DNA of 64,000 nt from an uncultured Collinsella sp. (GCA_959018755.1 CAUEMA010000001.1:1-64000); one strand, 5' to 3'. Shown: positions 51,281 through 60,738, counted from the first letter of the stretch. Notes: generated by a model not told the origin, from the sequence alone. Numbers and translations are program-made.

Positions 51281-52612
51281 ATGAAATACTTCGGCACCGA
51301 CGGCTTTCGCGGCGAGGCCAACGTTGGGCTGACGGTAGAGCACGCTTATAAGATCGGCCGCTTTGTGGGCTGGCATTACGGCGCCAACCGCGGGGCCAAG
51401 GCGCGCGTGATCGTGGGCAAGGACACGCGTCGCTCGAGCTATATGTTCGAGGCAGCGCTGGTGAGCGGCCTGGTCGCGAGCGGCGCGGACGCCTACATGC
51501 TGCACGTGATCCCGACGCCGGGCGTGGCGCATCAGACCGTGGAGGGCTGCTTCGATTGCGGCATCATGATCAGTGCGAGCCACAACCCGTTTTGCGATAA
51601 CGGCATTAAGCTCGTCAATAGCGACGGCTTTAAGATGGACGAGGACGTGCTGGAGCTCATCGAGGACTACATCGATGGCAAGAGCGAGGTGCCGCTGGCC
51701 ACGGGCAACCACATTGGCGCTACGGTCGATTACATGCAGGGCCGCAACCGCTATATTGCTTCGCTCATCGCGAGTGCGAACTTTTCGCTGCAGGGCGTCA
51801 AGATCGGCATCGACTGCGCCAACGGCTCGGCGTCCTCGGTGGCCAAGCCGGTGTTCGACGCGCTGGGCGCCGACGTGCGCGTGATCAACGCCGCGCCCGA
51901 CGGATTTAACATCAATGTGGACTGTGGCTCCACACATATGGAGCGCCTACAGCGCCACGTGGTGGAGCAGGGCCTGGACGTGGGCTTTGCCTACGATGGC
52001 GATGCCGACCGCTGCTTGGCCGTGGATGAGCGCGGTCGCGTGGTCGACGGTGACCAGATCCTGTACGTGTGCGGCGTGTACCTGAACAAGCACGGGCGAC
52101 TCTCGGGCGGTACCGTGGTTCCGACGATTGCCAGCAACTTTGGCCTGGTCAAGTCGCTGGAGCTTGCCGGTCTGAGTGCCGTGACCAGCGGCGTGGGCGA
52201 CCGTCATGTGTACGCCAAGATGCGCGAGGGCGGCTACAGCCTGGGCGGCGAGCAGACGGGTCATACGATCTTCGGCGATATCGAGCGCACGGGCGACGGC
52301 ATTATGACCTCGCTGCGCGTGATGGAAGTGATTCGCGCCGAGCGCGAGACACTCTCGCAGCTCACGGCTCCGTGCAAGCTGCTGCCGCAAGCGCAGGTTG
52401 CCGTGCGCGTGGCCGACAAGGATGCCGCGCTCGAGAACATGGGCGTGCAGAACGCGATCGCCGAGGCCGAGGCCGCGCTGGCGGGCGAGGGCCGCGTGCT
52501 CGTGCGCAAGAGCGGAACCGAGTCGGTGATTCGCGTGCTGGCTGAGGCTCCGGACCAAGCCGCCGCCGACGCCGCAATGAAGCGCATCGCAAGTGCTCTG
52601 GAAGCTTTATAG
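51281..52612 (+). CDS. glmM: Phosphoglucosamine mutase
   Basis: A 443-residue enzyme that interconverts glucosamine-6-phosphate and glucosamine-1-phosphate for peptidoglycan precursor synthesis. The N-terminus KYFGTDGFRGEAN, the phosphoserine S100 in ISASHNPFCDNGIK, the metal loop DGDADR near residue 240, the sugar loop GGEQTGHTIF, and the C-terminal RKSGTESVIRV are all present. Length is usual. A product of the neighbouring amino-sugar pathways could feed in here. Confidence 0.95.
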   Translation: MKYFGTDGFRGEANVGLTVEHAYKIGRFVGWHYGANRGAKARVIVGKDTRRSSYMFEAALVSGLVASGADAYMLHVIPTPGVAHQTVEGCFDCGIMISASHNPFCDNGIKLVNSDGFKMDEDVLELIEDYIDGKSEVPLATGNHIGATVDYMQGRNRYIASLIASANFSLQGVKIGIDCANGSASSVAKPVFDALGADVRVINAAPDGFNINVDCGSTHMERLQRHVVEQGLDVGFAYDGDADRCLAVDERGRVVDGDQILYVCGVYLNKHGRLSGGTVVPTIASNFGLVKSLELAGLSAVTSGVGDRHVYAKMREGGYSLGGEQTGHTIFGDIERTGDGIMTSLRVMEVIRAERETLSQLTAPCKLLPQAQVAVRVADKDAALENMGVQNAIAEAEAALAGEGRVLVRKSGTESVIRVLAEAPDQAAADAAMKRIASALEAL

Positions 52613-52613
52613 T

Positions 52614-52790
52614 TACGCGGTTTTACCAAACCGCGTAACTGCTCGACGCTGCAAACGGCCCCAAGCGGCAATCTGACGTTCAATTTCAAGGGCGCGACCA
52701 GAAGGTCAGCGCCCTTTCATTTCACGTCACCTTGCTCGCTTGGGGTCGTTTTCGCTGACGTTGCCAAGACATCGGCGTCAACATGGTTGG
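52614..52790. repeat. Dispersed compound intergenic repeat, copy C
   Basis: It begins with a perfect hairpin (AGTTACGCGGTTT/AAACCGCGTAACT), then CGACGCTGCAAACGG, AATCTGACGTTCAATTTCAA, and the palindrome GGCGCGACC-AGAA-GGTCAGCGCC, then TTTCATTTCACG. The block order matches copy A at 13517. It probably ends glmM transcription. Confidence 0.75.
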
Positions 52791-52817
52791 CGTTGGCGAT
52801 GGCGTGCTGGTCAATCC

Positions 52818-54392
52818 TTACAGCTCGTACAGCGTGGTGAACTTGTCCTGCAGGTAGCTGCAGTAGTAGCGGGCGTCAAAGTCCATGCCGCAGGCGCCCT
52901 TGATGAGCTCCGGCGCGTCCTTGGCGCGGCCCCACTGCCAAATGTGCTCGCCCAGCCAGGCACGGACGGGCGCCAGATCGCCGCTCGCGCAGGCACCGGT
53001 AAGGTCGACGCCGTCGCGGCACATGGCCGGCACAAACATGGCGTCGTAGGCGCTGCCCAGCGCATACGTGGGGAAGTAGCCAAACGAGCCACCGCTCCAG
53101 TGCGTATCCTGCAGGCAGCCGTGCGTGTCGTCGGGAACGGGAATGCCCAGGTACTCATCCATAAAGCGGTTCCAAAGCGCGGGGATGTCCTTGGCCGTGG
53201 CCTCGCCGGCAAACAGCATGCGCTCAATCTCGTAGCGCACCATAACGTGCAGCGGATAGGTGAGCTCGTCGGCCTCGGTGCGGATCAGCGACGGCTGTGC
53301 GATGTTCACGGCGTGGTAGAGCGTATCCTCGTCCACGCTGCCATAGACCTCGGGCGCGTGACGGCGCAGCACCTCGAGCAGCGGGCCCATAAAGGCGCGG
53401 CTGCGGCCCACGGTGTTCTCGAAGAAGCGGCTCTGGCTCTCGTGGATGCCCATGGAGGTGCCACCTTCAAGGCAGGTGCGCGCATAGGCAGGATTGACGC
53501 CCAGCTCGTACATGGCGTGTCCCGCCTCGTGGATGATGCTGTAGACGTTGGAGATGCAGTCGTTCTCGTAGATGTGCGTCGCGATGCGCGCGTCGCCCAC
53601 GGCAAAGCCCTCGCTAAACGGGTGCTCGGTAAAGGCAAGCGTGGTGTCGTTCAGGTCCAGGCCGACGAGCTTCATAAGGTCGAAGCTCATGGCGCGCTGG
53701 GCGGCCTCGGGCACGCGGGCGTGCAAAAAGTCGGCAGCGGGCTGCTGGCCGCGCTCGCCGATGGCGTGTACGAGCGGCACGACAGTGGCCTTGACCTCGT
53801 CGCAAAACGCATCGAAGCTCTTGGTGGAAAGGCCGCGCTCGTACTGGTCGAGCCACACATCGTACGGGTCGCGCTTGGGGTCCATGAGCTCGGCCTGATG
53901 CTTAAGTTGGGCGACGATTCTATCCACGTAGGGCTCAAAGCTCGCCCAGTCATTGGCCGTCTTGGCCTTGTGCCACACGGCGTCGGCCTCGCAGGTGAGC
54001 CTGGTCCAGGCCTCGGCCTCCTCGGTGGGAATGGCGCTTGCCTCGCGCTGATCGCGGCCGAGCACGCGGATCTCGTCGAGCAGCTGCGGGTCGTCGATAT
54101 TGCCGCCGGCGACGGTCTCGCGTGCCAACGAGCGCACAAGTTCAACGGACTTCTCGCTGGTCAAGAGTTTGTGATGCTCGCCGGCAAGGGTGCCCATGGC
54201 GTCGGCGCGCGCTGCGGCGCCGTTGGCGGGGGCAATGGTCGCGCCGTCAAACTCGGCAATCTTGAGCAGGTACTCGCGGGTCCACAGCTTGCCCTCAAGC
54301 TTGCGGAATTTTTTGACGGCCTTATCGACCTTCATGCTTTTGGGCGTCTTGGCCACGGCGGCCTTGGCTTTCTTATCGAGTTTCTTTCCCAT
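52818..54392 (-). CDS. M32-family metallocarboxypeptidase (carboxypeptidase Taq)
   Basis: A 524-residue protein. The zinc motif HEAGH is H288-H292 in SIIHEAGHAMYELG, followed by the conserved GTSMGIHESQSRFFEN block that supplies the further Glu ligand. Members remove C-terminal residues from peptides and have broad specificity. The start is ATG 54392 with AAGGAT upstream. A basic Lys-rich N-terminus (MGKKLDKKAKAAVAKTPKS) precedes the catalytic fold, slightly extended relative to the family. Confidence 0.93.
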   Translation of the reverse strand: MGKKLDKKAKAAVAKTPKSMKVDKAVKKFRKLEGKLWTREYLLKIAEFDGATIAPANGAAARADAMGTLAGEHHKLLTSEKSVELVRSLARETVAGGNIDDPQLLDEIRVLGRDQREASAIPTEEAEAWTRLTCEADAVWHKAKTANDWASFEPYVDRIVAQLKHQAELMDPKRDPYDVWLDQYERGLSTKSFDAFCDEVKATVVPLVHAIGERGQQPAADFLHARVPEAAQRAMSFDLMKLVGLDLNDTTLAFTEHPFSEGFAVGDARIATHIYENDCISNVYSIIHEAGHAMYELGVNPAYARTCLEGGTSMGIHESQSRFFENTVGRSRAFMGPLLEVLRRHAPEVYGSVDEDTLYHAVNIAQPSLIRTEADELTYPLHVMVRYEIERMLFAGEATAKDIPALWNRFMDEYLGIPVPDDTHGCLQDTHWSGGSFGYFPTYALGSAYDAMFVPAMCRDGVDLTGACASGDLAPVRAWLGEHIWQWGRAKDAPELIKGACGMDFDARYYCSYLQDKFTTLYEL

Positions 54393-54534
54393 ACCATATC
54401 CTTGATCTCGCAGACCGAGCGCCACGGATGGGCGCACGGCCAGTTTGCACAGCTACCTGCCTTGTACCCAGCGCGAACAAAACGGAACGCGGCGATATGC
54501 CCACACAATGTGGTATCCTGTAGCCCAATGCGTT

Positions 54535-54813
54535 GACGGAGAGGGTTTTGCCCGCCGCGTCGCCGGCAAGAGAGGGAAGGTCATGGGCTGTAAGCCTTCC
54601 TGCGGTGGCAAGGGCCAAGCGTTCACTCCCGAGCAGCGACCTCAACGGGCGCGCGGCCGGCGGCGGCGATGTCCCCAGTAGGGAAGCCGTGAGCCTCGCG
54701 ACAAGGGGCACAGAGTGGGCACGGCGGGCCAGACATCCGCCGGGTCAAACAAGGTGGTACCGCGGAATTCAACCGTCCTTGGGCAATGCACATGCCCGAG
54801 GACGGTTTTTTGT
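54535..54813 (+). ncRNA. T-box leader of the pheST operon
   Basis: The T-box core GGTGGTACCGCGG lies at 54753-54765, preceded by a CACAGAGTGGGC segment and a stem (GGCGG... CCGCC), then a terminator stem (ACCGTCCT... AGGACGGT with TTTTTT) at 54772-54812. The antiterminator uses the GGTGG core. It precedes pheS, so the expected effector is uncharged tRNA-Phe. I could not place the UUC specifier with certainty; the 5' end is also approximate. Confidence 0.85.
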
Positions 54814-54897
54814 TACCGAACCGGGCCGCGTTTTCGCAACGTCAGACGGCGGCAGCCGCCTCGGCAAGCGGGGAGCGCGAGAGACGAAAGGGAAGAC

Positions 54898-55974
54898 ATG
54901 AGTCTGATTGATGATCTGGTCAAACTCGAGGAAGAGGCCAAGGAGCTCGTCGCAGGCGCCGACGACGCCGCAAAGCTCGAGGCCGCGCGCGTTGAGCTGC
55001 TCGGCCGCAAGGGCCGCATCACCGGCCTGATGCGCATGATGGGCAAGCTCGCCCCCGAGGATCGTCCCGTGATGGGCAAGCGTGCCAACGAGATGCGCCA
55101 GCTGATCGAGGGCATGCTCGACGAGCGCACGACCGAGATGAAGGCAGCCGCCCTCAAGCACGCTCTGGAGCACGACGCCGTCGACATCACGCTGCCGGGC
55201 ATCCGTCCGCAGATCGGTCACCAGCACCTGATCAAGCAGATCATCGAGGAGGCCGAGGACATCTTCTGCGGCATCGGCTACACCGTCGAGTCCGGCCCCA
55301 TGGTCGACACCTCCTACTACAACTTCACTGCGCTCAATGCTCCCATGGATCACCCGAGCCGCTCGGCCCGCGATACCTTCTACGTGGTCGACAACAACCC
55401 CGGCAGCGTCGCGCACCCCGAGGCACACGCCCATGGCGAGTCCGACGTGCTGCTTCGCACCCAGACTTCGGGCGTGCAGATCCACACCATGGAGTCGCAA
55501 AAGCCGCCCATCTACATGATCTGCCCGGGCACCGTCTATCGTCCCGACACGGCCGACGCCTGCCACCTGCCGCAGTTCAACCAGATCGAGGGCCTGGTCG
55601 TCGACGAGGGCATCACCTTTGGCGACCTCAAGGGCACGCTCGACTACTTTGTTAAGTGCATGTTTGGCGAGGATCGCAAGACGCGTTACCGCCCGCACTT
55701 CTTCCCCTTCACCGAGCCCAGCTGCGAGGTGGACGTGAGCTGCCACGTGTGCGGCGGCAAGGGCTGCAACTTCTGCAAGCACAGCGGCTGGATTGAGATC
55801 CTGGGCTGCGGCATGGTCGACCCCAACGTCCTGATCAACTGCGGCATCGACCCCGAGAAGTACACCGGCTTCGCCTTTGGTATTGGCGCCGAGCGCGTCG
55901 CGGCCCTGCGCTACGACCTGCCCGACCTGCGCACGTTGATGACAGGTGATATGCGCTTCCTGAACCAATTTTAA
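54898..55974 (+). CDS. pheS: Phenylalanine-tRNA ligase, alpha subunit
   Basis: A 358-residue class II synthetase subunit. A helical N-terminal arm (MSLIDDLVKLEEEAKELV) precedes the catalytic domain with motif 1 (HLIKQIIEEAEDIFCGIGYT), motif 2 (FRPDTADACHLPQFNQIEG-type: YRPDTADACHLPQFNQIEG) and motif 3 (GIGAERVAAL). A Cys cluster (CHVCGGKGCNFC) is present, as in some bacterial PheS. The start is ATG 54898 with AAAGGGAAG upstream. pheT follows after 162 bases with an intervening hairpin. Confidence 0.96.
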   Translation: MSLIDDLVKLEEEAKELVAGADDAAKLEAARVELLGRKGRITGLMRMMGKLAPEDRPVMGKRANEMRQLIEGMLDERTTEMKAAALKHALEHDAVDITLPGIRPQIGHQHLIKQIIEEAEDIFCGIGYTVESGPMVDTSYYNFTALNAPMDHPSRSARDTFYVVDNNPGSVAHPEAHAHGESDVLLRTQTSGVQIHTMESQKPPIYMICPGTVYRPDTADACHLPQFNQIEGLVVDEGITFGDLKGTLDYFVKCMFGEDRKTRYRPHFFPFTEPSCEVDVSCHVCGGKGCNFCKHSGWIEILGCGMVDPNVLINCGIDPEKYTGFAFGIGAERVAALRYDLPDLRTLMTGDMRFLNQF

Positions 55975-55980
55975 GCTTGC

Positions 55981-56067
55981 CCAGGCACCCCATCTTGGCG
56001 TTCAAACCGTCGCTCGCGTACCTTTAGTACGCGTCGCTCCTCTTTCACGCCAACCTGGGGCACCTGG
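55981..56067 (+). other. Hairpin between pheS and pheT
   Basis: Outer arms CCAGGCACCCC... and GGGGCACCTGG enclose TTGGCGT/ACGCCAA and an inner GCGTACC... GTACGC stem. It lacks a T-run, so processing or mild attenuation is more likely than termination. Confidence 0.5.
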
Positions 56068-56136
56068 ACAACCCTAAGGCGAACGTCTTCATTTGATATT
56101 CCTCCCTTTGCGGAGATTAAGAACTAGGAGAGCTAC

Positions 56137-58590
56137 ATGCGCGTTTCTTACGACTGGCTCAAGACCATGATCGATATTCCGGAGGATCCCAAGACCCTTT
56201 CGGACGAATATATTCGTACCGGCACCGAGGTCGAGGCAATCGACACCGTGGGCGAGTCCTTCGACCACGTGGTGACTGCCAAGGTGCTCACCAAGACCCC
56301 GCATCCCGATAGCGACCACATGTATGTGTGCTCGGTCGACGTGGGCGACAAGAACCTCGACGCCGACGGCAACCCCGCTCCGCTGCAGATCGTCTGCGGC
56401 GCGCAGAACTTCGAGGCCGGCGACCACATCGTCACGGCAATGATTGGCGCTGTCCTGCCCGGCGACGTCAAGATCAAGAAGAGCAAGCTTCGCGGCGTCG
56501 TGTCCATGGGCATGAACTGCTCTGCGCGCGAGCTCGGCCTGGGCGGCGACCACTCCGGCATCATGATCCTGCCCGAGGACACGCCCTGCGGCATGCCGTT
56601 TGCCAAGTACGTGGGCTCGAGTGATACCGTGCTCGACTGCGAGATCACGCCCAACCGTCCCGATTGTCTGTCCATGATCGGCATGGCCCGCGAGACCGGC
56701 GCCATCTTCGACCGCGATTTCCACGTTGAGCTGCCCGCCATCAAGGCCGAGACCGGCCGCGCGACCGACGACGAGCTTTCGGTCGAGATTGCCGACGAGG
56801 GATTGTGCGACCGCTACGTCGCCCGCATCGTGCGCAACGTGAAGGTCGGTCCCTCGCCCGACTGGATGGTCAAGCGCCTCAACGCCCTGGGCGTGCGTCC
56901 GCACAACAACATTGTCGATATCACCAACTACGTGATGATGCTCACCGGTCAGCCGCTGCACGCCTTTGACCTGGACACCTTTGCCGAGCGCGATGGCCAT
57001 CGCCGCGTGGTGGTTCGCGCCGCCCAACAGGACGAGAAGTTCACGACGCTCGACGGCGAGGAGCGCGTGCTCGACGCCGGCATGGGCCTCATCACCGACG
57101 GCGAGCGCCCCGTGGCGTTGGCCGGCGTTATGGGCGGCATGGATTCCGAGATTGAGGACGATACCGTCGACGTGATGGTCGAGAGCGCCTGTTTTAACGC
57201 CGGTCGCACCTCGCACACCAGCCGCGATTTGTCGCTGATCTCCGACGCCTCCATTCGCTTTGAGCGTCAGGTTGACGAGACCGGCTGTGTGGATGTCGCC
57301 AACGTTACCTGCGCGCTCATTGAGGAGATCGCCGGCGGCGAGGTTGCTCCCGGCTATGTCGACGTGTTCCCCGCGCCCAAGACCATCGACAGCATTAAGC
57401 TGCGCCTGGCCCGCGTGCATGCCATCTGCGGTGCCGACATCGAGCCCGACTTTATCGAGCGTTCGCTCACTCGCCTGGGCTGCACCGTCGAGCGCGACGG
57501 CGAGGACTTTATGGTCACTCCGCCGAGCTTCCGCCCCGACCTGCCGCGCGAGATCGATCTGATCGAGGAGGTCCTGCGCCTGTGGGGCATGGGCCGTGTG
57601 ACGGCGACCATCCCGGCTGCCAAGAACCACATCGGCGGCCTGACCCGCGAGCAGAAGCTCACCCGCAAGGTCGGCGAGATCCTGCGCGCCTGCGGCCTCA
57701 ACGAGACCACGACCTTTGGCTTTGCCGCCCCGGGCGACCTGGAGAAGATCGGCATGTCCACCGAGGGCCGCGGCTGCCCCGTGGTGCTCATGAACCCGCT
57801 GGTAGCCGAGCAGACCGAGATGCGTCGTTCGCTGCTGCCGGGCCTGCTGCAGTCCGTGGCCTACAACGAGGCGCACGGAACGGCCAACGTGCACCTGTAC
57901 GAGGTCGGCAGCCTGTTCCACGGTCGCGAGAACGCCAGCCTGCCCAAGGAGACCAAGTCCGTGGCGGGTGTGCTCTCGGGCCAGTGGAGCGAGCAGTCCT
58001 GGAATATGAAGTACCGCAAGCTGCGCTTCTTCTTTGGCAAGGGCATTGTCGAGGAGCTGCTCGCCCAGCTGCGCATCGAGAAGGTTCGCTTCCGTCCCGT
58101 CGAGGGCGAGGGCTACGCTTTCTTGCAGCCGGGTCGTGCGGCCGAGGTTCTGTCCGGCGGCACCGTGCTGGGCTGGGTCGGCGAGATTCACCCCGAGGCG
58201 CGCGAGGCGGTGGGCATCGATGAGGTTGTCGTTGCCTTTGAGCTCGATCTGGACAAGCTGATCAAGGGTGCCCGCAACCAGGAGAACTACCGCGAGTTCT
58301 CGCAGTACCCTGCCGTTGAGCACGACCTTGCTATCGTGGTCGACAACACCGTGACCTGCGAGGATCTTGAGCGCCGTATTACCAGCGCCGGCGGCAAGCT
58401 GCTCGAGGGCGTGCGCCTGTTCGACGTCTACCGCGATCCCATCCGCATCGGAGCGGGCAAGAAGTCCATGGCCTTTGCGCTTACGTATCGCTCCGACGAC
58501 CATACGCTCACCAGCGAAGAGGTCGAGAAGGCGCATCAGAAGATCGTCACCAAGGTGTGCAAGGGCGTAAACGGCGAGGTCCGCGGATAG
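56137..58590 (+). CDS. pheT: Phenylalanine-tRNA ligase, beta subunit
   Basis: An 817-residue protein with the usual order: N-terminal B1/tRNA-binding OB-like region (about 40-150, with KTPHPDSDHMYVC), B3/B4 editing domain (about 215-380, NALGVRPHNNIVDITNYVM), B5 DNA-binding-like domain (about 400-475), a class II-like core, and the C-terminal FDX-ACB anticodon domain (FSQYPAVEHDLAIVVD). It forms the alpha2-beta2 synthetase and edits Tyr-tRNA-Phe. AGGAGAGC precedes the ATG. Confidence 0.96.
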   Translation: MRVSYDWLKTMIDIPEDPKTLSDEYIRTGTEVEAIDTVGESFDHVVTAKVLTKTPHPDSDHMYVCSVDVGDKNLDADGNPAPLQIVCGAQNFEAGDHIVTAMIGAVLPGDVKIKKSKLRGVVSMGMNCSARELGLGGDHSGIMILPEDTPCGMPFAKYVGSSDTVLDCEITPNRPDCLSMIGMARETGAIFDRDFHVELPAIKAETGRATDDELSVEIADEGLCDRYVARIVRNVKVGPSPDWMVKRLNALGVRPHNNIVDITNYVMMLTGQPLHAFDLDTFAERDGHRRVVVRAAQQDEKFTTLDGEERVLDAGMGLITDGERPVALAGVMGGMDSEIEDDTVDVMVESACFNAGRTSHTSRDLSLISDASIRFERQVDETGCVDVANVTCALIEEIAGGEVAPGYVDVFPAPKTIDSIKLRLARVHAICGADIEPDFIERSLTRLGCTVERDGEDFMVTPPSFRPDLPREIDLIEEVLRLWGMGRVTATIPAAKNHIGGLTREQKLTRKVGEILRACGLNETTTFGFAAPGDLEKIGMSTEGRGCPVVLMNPLVAEQTEMRRSLLPGLLQSVAYNEAHGTANVHLYEVGSLFHGRENASLPKETKSVAGVLSGQWSEQSWNMKYRKLRFFFGKGIVEELLAQLRIEKVRFRPVEGEGYAFLQPGRAAEVLSGGTVLGWVGEIHPEAREAVGIDEVVVAFELDLDKLIKGARNQENYREFSQYPAVEHDLAIVVDNTVTCEDLERRITSAGGKLLEGVRLFDVYRDPIRIGAGKKSMAFALTYRSDDHTLTSEEVEKAHQKIVTKVCKGVNGEVRG

Positions 58591-58714
58591 GGCTTGCGCT
58601 GGGAGCGTAGGGCCTGATGGCGGTTGCTGTGGCCTTTGCGTGACCGCGGTGTTCGGTATGAGGCACCGTTGAGCCTTCATATATGACACGCGCATTACAT
58701 AACGGCGTGCTGCT

Positions 58715-58743
58715 TTGTCGGCAGTGCGCCGTTTTGCTATGAT
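58715..58743 (+). promoter_or_regulatory. Promoter of the nickel/cobalt transporter operon
   Basis: TTGTCG at 58715-58720 and TATGAT at 58738-58743, spaced 17 bases, match a vegetative promoter. The operator-like palindrome starts 10 bases downstream. Confidence 0.72.
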
Positions 58744-58753
58744 AGCCCGCGGC

Positions 58754-58781
58754 GTGTTACGAATCTGACAATGCGTAACAC
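58754..58781 (+). promoter_or_regulatory. GTGTTAC-N14-GTAACAC palindrome, NikR-like operator
   Basis: A perfect 7-bp inverted repeat (8 bp counting CG) straddles the expected transcription start, where a bound repressor would block initiation. From memory, this spacing and sequence match the NikR site described for Desulfovibrio. No nikR gene lies in the window. Confidence 0.7.
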
Positions 58782-58838
58782 TGACAAGGTGATTTAAGCG
58801 GCGTTGCAATTCTGTGCGCCGATAACCGGGAGGCGTAC

Positions 58839-59924
58839 ATGCACATTCCAGATAATTATCTGTCTCCGCAGACCGATGCCGTCATGGCAGTGGCGATGGT
58901 GCCCGTGTGGGTTCATTGCATCAAGAAGGTGCGCGCCACGCTCGACCGCGAGCACATGGCTTTCCTGGGCATCTGCGCCGCTTTTTCCTTCTTGCTCATG
59001 ATGTTTAACGTTCCGCTGCCCGGCGGCACCACAGGCCACGCCGTCGGCGGCGCACTCATCGCGCTGCTGCTGGGTCCCGAGGCCGCGGCTATCGCTGTCT
59101 CGGTCGCGCTGGCGCTGCAGGCGCTGCTGTTTGGCGACGGTGGCATCCTGTCCTTTGGCGCCAACTGCTTTAACATGGCCTTCGTGCTGCCGTTTGCCGC
59201 GGCCATCGTGTTCCGTGCGCTCAACAGCCGTCTGCACGACAAGAGCTGGGGCACCTCGGTTTCTGCCATCGTGAGCGGCTGGGTCGGCCTGTGCCTGGCG
59301 GCCCTGTGCGCGGCAATCGAGTTTGGTATTCAGCCGATGCTCTTCATGAATGCTTCGGGCGCTCCGCTGTACTGCCCCTTCCCACTGTCTATTGCCGTTC
59401 CTGCCATGTTGATCCCGCATATGCTGGTCGCCGGCGTGGTTGAGGGCGTGGCGACGGCCGCCATCTACGGTTTCATTAAGAAGACGGCGCCGGGCGTTAT
59501 CGTCGGTCCCGAGGCCGTCGATGGCCAGCTTGCTGCCGAGGGCGCTGCTGCCAAGAAGGCCTCGCTGGTTCCTACGCTCATCCTGGTCGCTGTGCTCGTG
59601 GCTGCAACGCCGCTGGGCTTGCTTGCCACCGGTGACGCCTGGGGCGAGTGGGACGCTGAGGGCGCCGCGACCGCCGTTCAGGAGGCTGGCGACGACAGCC
59701 TGCAGGCTTCAGCCGGCCTCGATACCCCGACCTTTGCCGATGCGCTGCCCACGGGCGATTATCTGCAGGCCTATTCCGAGGAACAAGGTCTTGGCTTTGC
59801 CGGCCAGGCTGCGATGTATATTCTTTCGGGTGTGATTGGCGTGGCGGTGCTCACCATCGTATTCCGCCTGGTCTCGCTGACGGTCAAGGAAAGCGGTGCT
59901 CATGGCAAGAGCCGAGCTGCCTAG
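58839..59924 (+). CDS. cbiM: ECF nickel/cobalt transporter, CbiM/NikM-type membrane component with PDGLE region
   Basis: A 361-residue membrane protein. The N-terminus MHIPDNYLSP supplies the metal-binding Met1-His2 tip, and GGTTGHAVGGALIA the second His block, both typical of the family. A C-terminal extension has TPLGLLATGDAWGEW, the PDGLE/CbiN-like part often fused to NikM. It is the substrate-binding part of an energy-coupling transporter for Ni2+ or Co2+. The operator upstream favours nickel. Its stop overlaps the next start by 23 bases. GGGAGG precedes the ATG. Confidence 0.9.
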   Translation: MHIPDNYLSPQTDAVMAVAMVPVWVHCIKKVRATLDREHMAFLGICAAFSFLLMMFNVPLPGGTTGHAVGGALIALLLGPEAAAIAVSVALALQALLFGDGGILSFGANCFNMAFVLPFAAAIVFRALNSRLHDKSWGTSVSAIVSGWVGLCLAALCAAIEFGIQPMLFMNASGAPLYCPFPLSIAVPAMLIPHMLVAGVVEGVATAAIYGFIKKTAPGVIVGPEAVDGQLAAEGAAAKKASLVPTLILVAVLVAATPLGLLATGDAWGEWDAEGAATAVQEAGDDSLQASAGLDTPTFADALPTGDYLQAYSEEQGLGFAGQAAMYILSGVIGVAVLTIVFRLVSLTVKESGAHGKSRAA

Positions 59925-60738
59925 CTGGCTTGCGGTCGAGCAGCGTTACGAGCCCGCGGGGGCTCGGCATCGTGTGATGCAAAAGAATGTCCTGCACCTG
60001 GCGAGCCTGCTTGAGCGGGTTCGCCTGGGTGGAGGTGCGCACGAGGGCGGGTCGATGGTCGACCGCGCCCTTTCTTGCGTTTCGGCTCCGGTGCGCCTGG
60101 TGGGGATGTTCGTTTGCGTCCTGTGCGTGTGTCTGACGCAGAGCCCTCTGTACCTCATGTTGATGGCGGCTATCGCGCTGGTGCTCGTTGCCGTGCGCCC
60201 CGTACGCGGGCTGCGGGGAACCTTTGTGCCGGCGCTTGGCGCCGCGGGGCTCGCGGTGGTTCTAGCGCTGCCTGCCCTGCTGCTGGGCGCGTCTGCCACG
60301 GGCGCCATGCTCAAGATTGCACTCAAGACCTTCATTAATGTGTCGCTGGTGCTGGGTGTTTCGTGGACGCTTACCTGGAGCCGCATGTCAGCGGCGCTCA
60401 AAATGCTGCACCTGCCCGACGAGGTCATCTTTACGTTTGATATGGCGCTCAAGCACATCGAGGTGCTGGGTCGCACGGCGCACAATCTGTGCGAATCGGT
60501 CATGCTGCGCAGCGTTGGCCGTGCGCCTGAGGGATTTTCGCGTACGGATTCGATCGCGGGTATCATGGGCATGACCTTTATCAAGGCGATGGAATGCAGC
60601 CGCGCGATGGACGAGGCTATGCTTTGCCGCGGCTTTGTCGGCGCGTATCCGGCGCCCGCACGCGCCGGGTTTGGCTGGCGCGATACGGTTTACGCGGCCG
60701 GCGTGGCGCTGCTGGCAGTGTTATGCGCGGTGCTGTAG
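59902..60738 (+). CDS. cbiQ: ECF transporter transmembrane component, CbiQ/NikQ type
   Basis: A 278-residue membrane protein with several helices. The cytoplasmic coupling segment includes the Ala-Arg-Gly-like block AMDEAMLCRGFVGAYPAP that contacts the ATPase, a mark of EcfT proteins. It starts within the end of the M gene (ATG 59902), so it is translationally coupled. It carries the energy from CbiO to the M component. Confidence 0.9.
   Translation: MARAELPSWLAVEQRYEPAGARHRVMQKNVLHLASLLERVRLGGGAHEGGSMVDRALSCVSAPVRLVGMFVCVLCVCLTQSPLYLMLMAAIALVLVAVRPVRGLRGTFVPALGAAGLAVVLALPALLLGASATGAMLKIALKTFINVSLVLGVSWTLTWSRMSAALKMLHLPDEVIFTFDMALKHIEVLGRTAHNLCESVMLRSVGRAPEGFSRTDSIAGIMGMTFIKAMECSRAMDEAMLCRGFVGAYPAPARAGFGWRDTVYAAGVALLAVLCAVL

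Noticed and set aside
58591..58838. Cobalamin riboswitch before the CbiM-type operon
   Set aside because: No B12-box-like sequence was seen; the leader is short and holds a promoter and a NikR-like palindrome instead.
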